Shown here: piece by piece, positions 26,862 through 35,228 of the stretch
How the letters are laid out: each line of letters opens with the position of its first letter
Position numbering within the stretch: the stretch's first letter is position 1
Assembly: GCF_019145475.1 (NCBI RefSeq)
Contig: NZ_JAHTKI010000003.1
Location: 248,001 to 312,000, forward strand
Direction of reading: 5' to 3'
DNA from: Pseudomonas botevensis
GTDB lineage: Bacteria; Pseudomonadota; Gammaproteobacteria; Pseudomonadales; Pseudomonadaceae
Length of the DNA: 64,000 nucleotides
Notes under the pieces: model-generated
Database searches by the model: none
The model's input: only the letters and a program-made list of their open reading frames with translations
What the model was told of the DNA's origin: nothing
Position numbers and translations under genes: made by a program

Positions 26862-27953
26862 TTATTCGGAGGGCACGTATTCTACAACTTCCAGATCGAA
26901 ACCGGATATCGCATTGAACTTCATCGGTGCCGACATCAGGCGCATTTTGCGCACACCGAGGTCACGCAGGATCTGCGAACCGGCACCGACGATGCTGTAG
27001 GTGGTCGGTTTTTTCACCGCTGCCTGATCGCCGGTTTCACGGATGTGCGCCAGCAGCACGTCACCGTCGAGCGGGTGCCCGAGCAACAGCACCACGCCGC
27101 TGCCGGCCTCGGCGACCGCAGCCATGGCGGCGCGCAGGCTCCAGCGGCCCGGTTGCTTGACCATCAGCAGGTCACGCAGCGGGTCCATGTTGTGTACGCG
27201 AACCAGGGTCGGTTCTTCGGCGCAGACATTGCCCAGGGTCAGGGCCATGTGTACGTCGCCTTCCACCGAATCACGATAGGTCACCAGGTTGAATTGGCCC
27301 AGTTCGCTGTCCAGCGGCTGCTCGGCAATCCGCTGAACGGTACGTTCGTGGATCATCCGGTAGTGGATCAGGTCGGCAATGGTGCCGATCTTGATGTTGT
27401 GTTCGGCGGCGAATGCTTCGAGTTCGGCGCGACGGGACATGGTGCCGTCATCGTTCATCACTTCGCAGATCACGCCGCTCGGCTCGAAACCGGCCATGCG
27501 TGCCAGGTCGCATGCCGCTTCGGTGTGGCCGGCACGGGCCAGGGTGCCGCCGGCCTGAGCCATCAGCGGGAAAATGTGGCCAGGGCTGACGATGTCCTCG
27601 GCCTTGGCATCTTTCGCGGCGGCGGCCTGCACGGTGCGTGCGCGGTCGGCAGCGGAGATACCGGTGGTCACGCCTTCGGCGGCTTCGATCGAGACGGTGA
27701 ACTTGGTGCCGAAGCCGGAACCGTTGCGCGGGGCCATCAGCGGCAGCTTGAGGGTTTCGCAGCGCTCGCGGCTCATCGGCATGCAGATCAGGCCACGGGC
27801 GTGCTTGGCCATGAAGTTGATGTGCTCGGCCTTGCAGCATTCGGCGGCCATGATCAGGTCGCCTTCGTTCTCGCGGTCTTCGTCATCCATGAGGATGACC
27901 ATCTTGCCTTGGCGGATGTCTTCAACCAGTTCTTCGATGCTATTGAGCGCCAC
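26862..27953 (-). CDS. ribB: Dihydroxybutanone phosphate synthase with degenerate GTP cyclohydrolase II domain
   Basis: The N-terminal domain (about residues 1-200) makes 3,4-dihydroxy-2-butanone 4-phosphate from ribulose 5-phosphate. Its acidic loop DDEDRENEGDLI and the HTEAACDLARMAG motif are intact. The C-terminal domain (about 205-363) has the fold of GTP cyclohydrolase II, but the three zinc cysteines are missing: the corresponding segment reads RVHNMDPLRDLL. It is therefore unlikely to open GTP; the separate ribA in this window supplies that step. The start is a GTG with a GGGGG ribosome site. Confidence 0.93.
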   Translation of the reverse strand: MALNSIEELVEDIRQGKMVILMDDEDRENEGDLIMAAECCKAEHINFMAKHARGLICMPMSRERCETLKLPLMAPRNGSGFGTKFTVSIEAAEGVTTGISAADRARTVQAAAAKDAKAEDIVSPGHIFPLMAQAGGTLARAGHTEAACDLARMAGFEPSGVICEVMNDDGTMSRRAELEAFAAEHNIKIGTIADLIHYRMIHERTVQRIAEQPLDSELGQFNLVTYRDSVEGDVHMALTLGNVCAEEPTLVRVHNMDPLRDLLMVKQPGRWSLRAAMAAVAEAGSGVVLLLGHPLDGDVLLAHIRETGDQAAVKKPTTYSIVGAGSQILRDLGVRKMRLMSAPMKFNAISGFDLEVVEYVPSE

Positions 27954-27983
27954 AAGGCACCCCCTTCTTTGGGAATTTGAGCT

Positions 27984-28646
27984 TCAGGATTTGAGATAGC
28001 CGTTTTGGGCCAGAAAGCTTTCGGTGATGCCACCGGACGTCGGCTCGGCGGCCTTGTCGCCCAGCAGCAGACGCTCGAGATAGCGCGCCAGCAAGTCGAC
28101 TTCCAGGTTCACCCGGCGGCCAGGCTTGTACGACGCCATGATGGTTTCGCTCAGGGTGTGGGGGATGATCGTCAGGAGGAATTCGGCGCCGTCGACCGCG
28201 TTCACGGTCAGGCTGGTGCCGTCGACGGTGATCGAGCCTTTATGGGCGATGTACCTGGCCAGCTCCTTCGGAGCGCGGATGCGAAATTCCACGGCGCGGG
28301 CATTGTCGCTGCGCGAAACCACCTCGCCGACACCGTCGACGTGACCGCTGACCAGATGCCCGCCAAGACGGGTGGTCGGTGTCAGGGCTTTTTCCAGATT
28401 GACCGGGCTGCCGCTTTTCAGGTCATTCATGGCCGTGCAGTCGAGGGTTTCGCGACTGACGTCGGCCGCAAAGCCGTTGCCCGGCAGTTCGACGGCGGTC
28501 AGGCAGACGCCGTTGACGGCGATGCTGTCGCCCAGTTTGACGTCGCTCAGGTCGAGCTTGCCGGTTTCGACATGCACCCGTACATCACCGCCCTTGGGGG
28601 TCAGTGCGCGGATACTGCCGATGGATTCGATGATGCCGGTAAACAT
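27984..28646 (-). CDS. ribE: Riboflavin synthase (alpha chain)
   Basis: The 220-residue enzyme disproportionates two lumazines into riboflavin. It consists of two similar beta-barrel lumazine-binding domains, beginning MFTGIIESIG and, in the second half, SGHVDGVGEV. AAGGAG precedes the ATG by 6 bases. It lies 30 bases ahead of ribB and 47 bases behind ribD in one minus-strand operon. No FMN riboswitch can be fitted into these gaps. Confidence 0.96.
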   Translation of the reverse strand: MFTGIIESIGSIRALTPKGGDVRVHVETGKLDLSDVKLGDSIAVNGVCLTAVELPGNGFAADVSRETLDCTAMNDLKSGSPVNLEKALTPTTRLGGHLVSGHVDGVGEVVSRSDNARAVEFRIRAPKELARYIAHKGSITVDGTSLTVNAVDGAEFLLTIIPHTLSETIMASYKPGRRVNLEVDLLARYLERLLLGDKAAEPTSGGITESFLAQNGYLKS

Positions 28647-28693
28647 GGGGTTCTCCTTGAGAACGAAGCCAGCGCTAACGCGATGGCCGAAAA

Positions 28694-29827
28694 TTATACG
28701 CTCGTCGATGGCACAGGGATGGCAGTGACTCGCCAGTCATCGCCCACCGCACGAATTTCACTGATTTTCAGCTCCGGCGCGTCTTTCATGTACGCCAGCG
28801 GCCAGTCGAGCAGCGGCCGTGCCGTCGAGCCGAGAAACTTGCCGGCGATGAAGATCACGAACTCATCGACCAGCCCTTGCTGGGCAAACGCACCGGCCAA
28901 TCGCGGGCCGGCCTCGACCAGCACTTCGTTGACGCCACGGTTGGCAAGCTCGACCAGCAATTGATGCAGATCGACCTGACCGTCCGCGCCCGGCACGTTC
29001 AGGCACTCCGGACCGTTGGCGTACTGCTCTTCCACCGCCATGCAGGTGGCGACCAGCGCCGGGCCGGCCTTGAAGAACGGCGCATCCAGCGGCACCCGCA
29101 GGCGTCCGTCGATCAGCACCCGCAGCGGCGGACGGCTCATAACCAGCGCGGTCTGCCCGGCATCCAGTCCCAACTCGTCCGCGCGCACGGTCAAACGGGC
29201 GCCATCGGCCAGTACCGTATCGGCACCGGTCAGCACCACGCTGGCCTGGGCGCGCAAACGCTGCACCGCCGAACGGGCGGCCGGACCGGTGATCCATTGG
29301 CTTTCGCCACTGTCCATCGCCGTGCGGCCGTCGAGACTCATCGCCAACTTGACCCGCACGAACGGCAAGCCGTGCTCCATGCGTTTCAGGAAACCCTGGT
29401 TGAGCTTGCGCGCTTCGGTTTCCAGCACGCCGCTTTCAGTGGCGATGCCGGCATCGGCCAGACGCTGCAAACCGCGTCCGGCGACTTGTGGATTGGGATC
29501 GCGCATCGCCGCGACCACCCGCCCGACACCGGCCTTTACCAGCGCATCGGCGCACGGCGGCGTGCGGCCGTGATGGCTGCAAGGTTCGAGCGTGACGTAA
29601 GCGGTGGCGCCGAGGGCCAGATCACCGGCAGCGCGCAGGGCGTGGACTTCGGCGTGCGGTTCGCCGGCGCGTTCGTGCCAGCCTTCGCCGACGATCTGCC
29701 CGTCGCGCACGACCACACAGCCGACCCGTGGATTGGGATGAGTGGTGTAGTGACCCTTGCGCGCCAGCTCCAGGGCGCGAGCCATGAAATGGGCGTCGAG
29801 GATGGCCTGCTCGGCGGTGCTGGTCAT
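28694..29827 (-). CDS. ribD: Bifunctional riboflavin deaminase/reductase
   Basis: The 377-residue enzyme carries out the second and third riboflavin steps. The N-terminal deaminase has the zinc motif HAEVHAL and [11 protein letters not shown] (about residues 58-92). The C-terminal reductase domain (from about residue 155) includes [14 protein letters not shown] and a nucleotide-binding core. It starts inside the nrdR stop (ATGA), the usual nrdR-ribD pair. Confidence 0.96.
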   Translation of the reverse strand: MTSTAEQAILDAHFMARALELARKGHYTTHPNPRVGCVVVRDGQIVGEGWHERAGEPHAEVHALRAAGDLALGATAYVTLEPCSHHGRTPPCADALVKAGVGRVVAAMRDPNPQVAGRGLQRLADAGIATESGVLETEARKLNQGFLKRMEHGLPFVRVKLAMSLDGRTAMDSGESQWITGPAARSAVQRLRAQASVVLTGADTVLADGARLTVRADELGLDAGQTALVMSRPPLRVLIDGRLRVPLDAPFFKAGPALVATCMAVEEQYANGPECLNVPGADGQVDLHQLLVELANRGVNEVLVEAGPRLAGAFAQQGLVDEFVIFIAGKFLGSTARPLLDWPLAYMKDAPELKISEIRAVGDDWRVTAIPVPSTSV

Positions 29828-30288
29828 TCTTTCACCGGCTCGCGGGCGAGACGGTCGATCTCTTCGCGGAACTCGTTGAGATCCTGAAAGCGCCGATAGA
29901 CCGAGGCGAAACGGATGTAGGCCACTTCATCGAGCTTCTTCAGCTCGGCCATCACCAGTTCGCCGACCACGAGGGATTTGACCTCGCGCTCGCCGGTGGC
30001 GCGCAGCTTGTGCTTGATGTGGACCAGCGAGGATTCGAGACGCTCGACACTCACCGGGCGTTTTTCCAGGGCGCGCTGCATGCCGGCGCGGAGTTTTTCT
30101 TCGTCGAACGGCTGGCGGCTGCCATCGGTTTTGATCAGGCGCGGCAACACCAGTTCGGCCGTCTCGAACGTCGTGAAACGCTCGCCGCAGGCCAGGCATT
30201 CACGCCGGCGGCGCACCTGCTCGCCCTCGGCGACCAGACGCGAGTCGATGACCTTGGTGTCGTTGGCACCGCAGAAGGGACAGTGCAT
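29824..30288 (-). CDS. nrdR: Transcriptional repressor NrdR
   Basis: The 154-residue regulator senses dATP/ATP and represses ribonucleotide reductase genes. The N-terminal zinc ribbon has Cys3, Cys6, Cys31 and Cys34 ([10 protein letters not shown] and CLACGERF), followed by an ATP-cone domain with [14 protein letters not shown]. The ATG at 30288 gives the conserved MHCPFCG start; the open frame beyond it is not used. It heads the ribD-ribE-ribB-ribH-nusB-thiL-pgpA operon. Confidence 0.96.
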   Translation of the reverse strand: MHCPFCGANDTKVIDSRLVAEGEQVRRRRECLACGERFTTFETAELVLPRLIKTDGSRQPFDEEKLRAGMQRALEKRPVSVERLESSLVHIKHKLRATGEREVKSLVVGELVMAELKKLDEVAYIRFASVYRRFQDLNEFREEIDRLAREPVKE

Positions 30289-30416
30289 GGTGGCTGGCAA
30301 CAAAAAAAGGGAGGGCCATGGTAGCGCATCCCGGTGGCAAGACAAGCCATAGGCTTTGCGGTATACAGACTGCCATGATCGTTTGATCCATGGATTTCAT
30401 TTTGCCGGAGCTGCCA

Positions 30417-30881
30417 ATGCCGTTACGTCCGCTCGTTTTGCTCAGCCTTTTCACCCTTCTGGTGGCCTGTGGCAGCGACGCACCCAAGCCTCAGCCGCCG
30501 ACACCCGGCCCGGCGCCGCAGCAGGCGCAGAAGAAAGCCCGGGAAGCCGCCGACCTCGGCCCGCTGCCGGCCTATCAACGTGAGCTGAGCGGCACCCTGC
30601 AAGGCGTGCCGGCCGGCGCCGAAGTCGAACTGGCGCTGCTGGTGATCGATGAAAAGGATCGCCCGCAACAATTGCTCGCCAGCTCCAGCCTGATCGGCAA
30701 CAACCAGATCCTGCCGTTTCATCTGCGCTTCAACCCCGAAGCCTTCCCGGCCGGTGCGCGGGTTGAACTGCGCGGTCGCGCCAGTCAGTCCGGGCAGTTG
30801 ATCCTGCATCTGCCGTCACAAACCATCACCCAGCCGACCACCCAGGCCCTGGGCCAACTGCAATTTGTCAAAGCACCATGA
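30417..30881 (+). CDS. YbaY-like lipoprotein
   Basis: The 154-residue product has a signal peptide ending in the lipobox LLVAC (Cys at about residue 18). A Pro/Gln-rich linker follows, then a beta-rich domain with GVPAGAEVELALLVID and LPFHLRFNPEAF. This pattern is that of YbaY/type III pilotin-like lipoproteins. Position +2 after the Cys is Gly, so outer-membrane sorting is expected. GGAG lies 6 bases before the ATG at 30417. It overlaps the next gene by ATGA, suggesting co-translation with the methyltransferase. Confidence 0.8.
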   Translation: MPLRPLVLLSLFTLLVACGSDAPKPQPPTPGPAPQQAQKKAREAADLGPLPAYQRELSGTLQGVPAGAEVELALLVIDEKDRPQQLLASSSLIGNNQILPFHLRFNPEAFPAGARVELRGRASQSGQLILHLPSQTITQPTTQALGQLQFVKAP

Positions 30882-31534
30882 ATGCACCGCTCGACCTGCA
30901 ACGGGCCTTGGGTGAACTGCTCGGCGATGCGCGTCTGGTCGCCTGCCCGTTGCCGGACACCGATCTGCAACTGTGGCTGATCGACGGCGACAACATGGCC
31001 CGGGAATTCACCCCGGACGAAACCCGGCGGATTCTCCATGAACCGCCCTACTGGAGTTTCTGCTGGGCCAGTGGATTGGCGGTAGCGCGTTATCTGGCCG
31101 AGTTTCCCGAATGGGTCCGGGGCAAACGGGTGCTGGATTTCGGCGCCGGTTCCGGAATCGCCGGGATTGCCGCCGTGAAGGCCGGCGCGCTGGAAGTGGT
31201 GGCCTGCGATCTCGATCCGCTGGCGATTGCCGCGTGCCGGGCGAACGCCGAACTCAACGACGTGCACATCAATTACTCGACGGACTTCTTCGCCGAGCAG
31301 GATCGCTTCGATCTGATCCTGGTGGCGGACGTGTTGTACGACCGGGAAAACCTGCCGTTGCTCGATGCGTTTCTCAGCCGTGGCCGCGAAGCGCTGGTGG
31401 CGGATTCCCGGGTGCGGGATTTTCGTCATCCGCTGTATCGGCGCATCGAAATGCTCGAAGCCATGACCTTGCCGGATCTGGCCGAGCCGCAAGAGTTTCG
31501 GCATGTCAGCCTCTACCATGCGGCCCGTGCCTGA
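30878..31534 (+). CDS. Class I SAM-dependent methyltransferase, ETFB lysine methyltransferase-like
   Basis: The 218-residue cytosolic protein contains the SAM-binding motif I VLDFGAGSGIAGIAA (about residues 84-98), an acidic residue after the second strand (ACDLDPLA) and LILVADVLYDRENLP. Together with the upstream PPYWSFCWASG these are typical of the METTL20/EtfB-lysine methyltransferase group. The target protein is not shown by the sequence. The start overlaps the lipoprotein stop. Confidence 0.82.
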   Translation: MNAPLDLQRALGELLGDARLVACPLPDTDLQLWLIDGDNMAREFTPDETRRILHEPPYWSFCWASGLAVARYLAEFPEWVRGKRVLDFGAGSGIAGIAAVKAGALEVVACDLDPLAIAACRANAELNDVHINYSTDFFAEQDRFDLILVADVLYDRENLPLLDAFLSRGREALVADSRVRDFRHPLYRRIEMLEAMTLPDLAEPQEFRHVSLYHAARA

Positions 31535-31573
31535 CCGTATAGTTGCCCCATTCACGCTTTTATGAGATGCCCC

Positions 31574-32446
31574 ATGAGTCAGCAAACGCCGTACATCTTC
31601 GACGCCACGACGGCCGATTTCGACCAGTCGGTGATCGAAGCCTCCTTCCAAAAACCGGTGCTGGTGGATTTCTGGGCCGAATGGTGTGCGCCGTGCAAGG
31701 CGCTGATGCCGATGCTGCAAGGCATCGCCGAGAGCTATCAGGGCGAGTTGCTGCTGGCCAAGGTCAACTGCGACATCGAGCAGGACATCGTCGCCCGCTT
31801 CGGTATCCGCAGCCTGCCGACGGTGGTGCTGTTCAAGGACGGGCAACCGGTCGACGGTTTCGCCGGGGCGCAGCCGGAGTCCGCCGTGCGTGCATTGCTC
31901 GAACCCCATGTGCAAATGCCGCCACCGGCCGCCGCCGATCCACTGGAACAGGCCCAGGCGCTGTTCGATGACGGCCGCTTCGCCGATGCCGAAGCGGTGC
32001 TGGTGGTGCTGCTGGGCGAAGACAACACCAACGCCAAGGCGCTGATTCTCTACGCCCGCTGCCTGACCGAACGCGGTGAACTGGGCGAAGCGCAAACCGT
32101 GCTCGACGCGGTCAAGACCGATGAGCACAAAGCCGCGCTGGCCGGCGCCAAGGCGCAGATCAAGTTCCTCGGTCTGGCCCGGGACTTGCCGGACGCCGCC
32201 GACCTGAAAAGTCGTCTGGCGCAGAATCCGCAGGACGATGAGGCGGTGTACCAACTGGCGATCCAGCAACTGGCCCGTCAGCAGTACGAAGCGGCGCTGG
32301 ACGCGCTGCTCAAGCTGTTCATCCGCAACCGCAGCTACGGCGAGGGCCTACCGCACAAGACCTTGCTGCAAGTGTTCGAGCTGCTGGGCAACGATCACCC
32401 GCTGGTGACCGCCTACCGGCGCAAGGTGTTCGCGGCGCTTTACTGA
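31574..32446 (+). CDS. cnoX: Thioredoxin/TPR co-chaperone CnoX (YbbN-like)
   Basis: The 290-residue protein has an N-terminal thioredoxin domain (about residues 1-110) and a C-terminal TPR-like helical region, matching CnoX/YbbN, which holds oxidised client proteins and hands them to DnaK or GroEL. The active site here is WCAPCK (Cys38, Cys41), a full CxxC. E. coli CnoX has SxxC and lacks disulfide activity, so this protein may act as an oxidoreductase as well. The start MSQQTPYIFD (ATG 31574) is preferred to an ATG 12 bases upstream. A strong terminator follows. Confidence 0.9.
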   Translation: MSQQTPYIFDATTADFDQSVIEASFQKPVLVDFWAEWCAPCKALMPMLQGIAESYQGELLLAKVNCDIEQDIVARFGIRSLPTVVLFKDGQPVDGFAGAQPESAVRALLEPHVQMPPPAAADPLEQAQALFDDGRFADAEAVLVVLLGEDNTNAKALILYARCLTERGELGEAQTVLDAVKTDEHKAALAGAKAQIKFLGLARDLPDAADLKSRLAQNPQDDEAVYQLAIQQLARQQYEAALDALLKLFIRNRSYGEGLPHKTLLQVFELLGNDHPLVTAYRRKVFAALY

Positions 32447-32455
32447 AGATTTAAA

Positions 32456-32487
32456 GATCGCAGCCTGCAACGGGCTGCGATCGTTTT
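32456..32487 (+). terminator. Intrinsic terminator after cnoX
   Basis: GATCGCAGCC and GGCTGCGATC form a perfect 10-base stem round a 7-base loop, followed by GTTTT. It stands between convergent genes and may serve mainly the plus strand. Confidence 0.9.
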
Positions 32488-32492
32488 GCCGC

Positions 32493-32846
32493 TTACTCGA
32501 TCCAGCTATAGAGCGGCGTATCCCCGCCATTCGCGACTTTCACGTCCGCACTGTGGCGCAAGCGCACCAGCAAACGCTTGCCCGCCGCCGCACTGCCGGT
32601 CAGTCCTTCCAGTTGATCCAGCAGATCCGGCCCGCTGAGTTGCCCGGCCTTGCGCAACAGATCCCTCGCCACCTGCCACAACGCATCGTCCTGATTCTGC
32701 GGCTTCGCCGTGGGCGTTGTGGTGGCCGGCTGGGCCGTCTGCACCGACATACCGAACTGCGAGCCGAGCCGCGCCCAGTCGCTTTCATCCAGCTCCAGCG
32801 TCAAGTCCACCGGCAAGTCGCCGACGGTTCCGCGTATACGCAACAT
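32493..32846 (-). CDS. Small hypothetical protein
   Basis: This 117-residue protein has an N-terminal segment LRIRGTVGDLPVDLTLELDESDW and a C-terminal helical part ending TPLYSWIE, joined by a Thr/Pro-rich linker. It has no signal peptide or membrane segment. I know it only as a conserved hypothetical type in Pseudomonas. GGAG lies 8 bases before the ATG at 32846; the frame is open to a further upstream ATG without a ribosome site. Function unknown. Confidence 0.7.
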   Translation of the reverse strand: MLRIRGTVGDLPVDLTLELDESDWARLGSQFGMSVQTAQPATTTPTAKPQNQDDALWQVARDLLRKAGQLSGPDLLDQLEGLTGSAAAGKRLLVRLRHSADVKVANGGDTPLYSWIE

Positions 32847-32971
32847 GGGGTTCGCTCCTGCACATTTCTGACCTGCATGCTCCCATGAGTCTTGTGTAAC
32901 ACCAAGTGTCCAGAGGGTACGCATGACTGGCTATCGACTACATTTTTTCTTTTTTCAGGGAAAGGATGCCC

Positions 32972-33553
32972 ATGTCTTCAGGACGAAAACTGGCGTCGAA
33001 GGGAGGCCCGACTTCGACGGGCGGCGTGATTCTCGAGGGAAATGAAAATCTCCTGATCGAGGGAGAAATTATTGCCTCTATCGGACAACTCGCCAGTTGT
33101 CCGGCGTGCAGCCCAGGCAAAGGCCCGATCGTAGCGGTGGGCGAAAGAACCCTGATTCTGCCCGCCGGTCCGGCCGCGCTGGAAGGAGATTACGTCGCTT
33201 GCGGCTGTCCGCCCATGGCCAACAAGCTGCTGACCCAGCAACACAGCGGCTTCGCCGGCATTGGTCGTCCCGCCCCCATCGATATGGGCCCACCGATTGC
33301 GGCCCTGGCTGCGCATCGTTATCTGCAAGTGATCATCGAACGCCAGGACGATACGAAAAAACCAGGGCTGGCCTACAAGCTCAAAGACAAGAAAAAGATC
33401 GCCGTCCTGCAGGACAGCACCTGCACTGCTACCGGTGAAGGTTGCGAGCACCGGGTCGAAAACCCTGAGGATTACGACACGCTCATGGTCGGAGAGGAAG
33501 CCGAATGGACGTTCTACTCCTATGAAGAACCGCTGAAACAGGATCTGTCATGA
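32972..33553 (+). CDS. PAAR-domain protein of an orphan type VI secretion cassette
   Basis: PAAR proteins cap the VgrG spike of type VI secretion systems and carry effectors. The 193-residue product begins with a Gly-rich PAAR-like repeat region (about residues 1-95): GGPTSTGGVILEGNENLLIE, SCPACSPGKGPIVAVGERTL, and GDYVACGCPPMANK. A C-terminal extension of about 90 residues is rich in Lys and Glu and has two more cysteines. ATG 32972 has AGGA 5 bases upstream; ATG 32966 is equally possible. It overlaps the next gene by ATGA. No other type VI genes are in the window. G+C content is visibly lower than in neighbours. Confidence 0.8.
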   Translation: MSSGRKLASKGGPTSTGGVILEGNENLLIEGEIIASIGQLASCPACSPGKGPIVAVGERTLILPAGPAALEGDYVACGCPPMANKLLTQQHSGFAGIGRPAPIDMGPPIAALAAHRYLQVIIERQDDTKKPGLAYKLKDKKKIAVLQDSTCTATGEGCEHRVENPEDYDTLMVGEEAEWTFYSYEEPLKQDLS

Positions 33554-34509
33554 AATCGGAAATCAAGCTGGTCTTTAAAGACTTCCTGATGCAGCCACCA
33601 GGAGGTGTAAAGTTTCAAATGTTGATTGATGGGCAGGTCGTCGATGACAACATTGTCCAAAAGAAGGACACCCCCTTTACCTACTCCCTGGTTTCAGACA
33701 AAGAGCAAACCGTTATCACCCGCGACGATGCGAAGAAGCTGCCGTCGATCAAAAACCGCAAGACCCACGACGTGGTCATCCAGATCATCGGTGTTTCCGG
33801 CACGAAAAAGGCCGTCAACCAATCCACGCTGACCCCGGGCAATCTGCTGACAATCGTTGCAGTATCACCCTGGGTGAAGGTCCCCCTGTCCAACACTGGT
33901 GCCGTTACCCAGGACATGTTTTATGAAGTGGAATACGGCGTGAAGCGCCAAAACAAGACCAATACAGTGAAAGTTGTCATTCAGGATCTGCCACGCAAGA
34001 TACTGTTAGAGGCGCTCTCGCATCGCAACTCCACAGTCTGGGCTGGCGATCGGAGTAAAAAGTCCTTGCCGCACAGGACAGCCGATGAGTCCAGCAAAAG
34101 CGTCGAATTCCCCGCCAACACCCACAAATGCAACCTCTTCGTTTATGACGTGCTGACCGCCGTGGGAATCAACGTGGCACTGATCGAACACGGCAAGTCG
34201 AAATACATTCCTGGATACTCAAAAGTCGGCCCGCCGTTGGCCGGAGAGTGGGCTGACGAAAATCGTTTGCTTAAGAGCTGGAGCGTGCAACGCTCACCTC
34301 TACCCGGCGACGTCGGTGCATATGCTGTCAATTATTCGGATGCCAGCGGACATGTTGGTTTTGTCTTGATTCAGGGCGTATGCATTTCTGCTGGCTGGGA
34401 GAAAATCGAAGTCAACGATGTCGGCTTCCGTCAGAGGTCCGGCAACGCCCATGCCAGCGATCACGACTTCACCATCTTTCGGCGATACAAATACAGCACA
34501 CCACAATGA
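33550..34509 (+). CDS. Putative T6SS amidase-type effector
   Basis: This 319-residue protein has no signal peptide, as expected for a type VI cargo. The N-terminal half (about 1-150) is beta-rich and may be an adaptor domain. The C-terminal half has KCNLFVYDVLTAVGI (Cys194) and, later, PGDVGAYAV...ASGHVGFVL (His268). This is the Cys-then-Gly-Asp-then-His order of NlpC/P60 and CHAP amidases that cut peptidoglycan peptides. Position between a PAAR gene and a membrane-anchored small protein, with ATGA overlaps on both sides, supports an effector role. No close named family (Tae1-4) is recognised. This is inference from motifs and context. Confidence 0.7.
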   Translation: MKSEIKLVFKDFLMQPPGGVKFQMLIDGQVVDDNIVQKKDTPFTYSLVSDKEQTVITRDDAKKLPSIKNRKTHDVVIQIIGVSGTKKAVNQSTLTPGNLLTIVAVSPWVKVPLSNTGAVTQDMFYEVEYGVKRQNKTNTVKVVIQDLPRKILLEALSHRNSTVWAGDRSKKSLPHRTADESSKSVEFPANTHKCNLFVYDVLTAVGINVALIEHGKSKYIPGYSKVGPPLAGEWADENRLLKSWSVQRSPLPGDVGAYAVNYSDASGHVGFVLIQGVCISAGWEKIEVNDVGFRQRSGNAHASDHDFTIFRRYKYSTPQ

Positions 34510-35072
34510 AACGTCTTCTCTGGATAGTCCTGACTGCTTCACTTTTACTGATTGTGGCATGGCGATTTTGGTCGCCCGCCAACCTTTCAGCCTGTACCTA
34601 CCAGAACACAGCGCCGGGTCCGCTCACCGCCGTGATCCGCAATTATTTTGAGGGTAACAACCGTATCGACTGGCGGGATATGGACGACCGTTTCGACATA
34701 CTCTCTACTCCCGAAGGCCAGAAAATCGCTGGCGAACCCAAGCCGTACACCTGCGAAGCACTGCAGATACTACAAAGCCCGGCGTTCAGTCAGAGTGAAA
34801 AAATCTTCACCACTGCGTTGATGTTCGAGTTACCGATCGGTCAATACATGGGGCTCATGGATCGCAGCCATCAACTCTACGCTGAGGGCAAAATAGACCG
34901 GGAAGTTATGAAACTGGTGATACTTCCGCGCGGAACAGCCCTCAACTACTGGTGGCTGCCGGCCTGGCGCGAGCGCTTTGCTCGCGATGCGCCGAGCATC
35001 CTGGATGCAAATCTGATCAGGCAAGTGCTATCGGGACACTACTGGTTCGACTACCCCGGCGCAGGCTACTGA
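34506..35072 (+). CDS. Putative periplasmic immunity protein of the cassette
   Basis: The 188-residue product starts with one hydrophobic segment (about residues 3-21, LLWIVLTASLLLIVAW) followed by a hydrophilic domain with two cysteines (ACTYQ, YTCEAL) that could pair outside the cytosol. This is the topology expected of an immunity protein against a cell-wall amidase: membrane-anchored or exported to the periplasm. The start overlaps the effector stop as ATGA, so it is translated with it. I recognise no family. The role is inferred from position and topology only. Confidence 0.6.
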   Translation: MKRLLWIVLTASLLLIVAWRFWSPANLSACTYQNTAPGPLTAVIRNYFEGNNRIDWRDMDDRFDILSTPEGQKIAGEPKPYTCEALQILQSPAFSQSEKIFTTALMFELPIGQYMGLMDRSHQLYAEGKIDREVMKLVILPRGTALNYWWLPAWRERFARDAPSILDANLIRQVLSGHYWFDYPGAGY

Positions 35073-35179
35073 CTCAAAAATCGTGACCTCCAATCTACGC
35101 GCCGCCCCGCAAGCTTCCGGGCGGTGCCTAGTCACGTCTTGCGCAAAGTGGGACAGGCGGGCAAACTCTGCGCACTTTC

Positions 35180-35197
35180 GTTATAAGATTACATAAC
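35180..35197. promoter_or_regulatory. Candidate Zur box
   Basis: GTTATAAGATTAC (35180-35192) fits the gammaproteobacterial Zur core GTTATANTATAAC at 10 of 12 fixed bases, and continues to ATAAC at 35193-35197. TATAAG inside it could serve as a -10 element, so binding would block transcription. It lies about 30 bases ahead of a gene cluster whose P. aeruginosa counterpart (PA4063-PA4066) is induced by zinc limitation. Confidence 0.55.
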
Positions 35198-35228
35198 AAA
35201 CTCTTCACTTTACTTCCCGGAGACCGCC

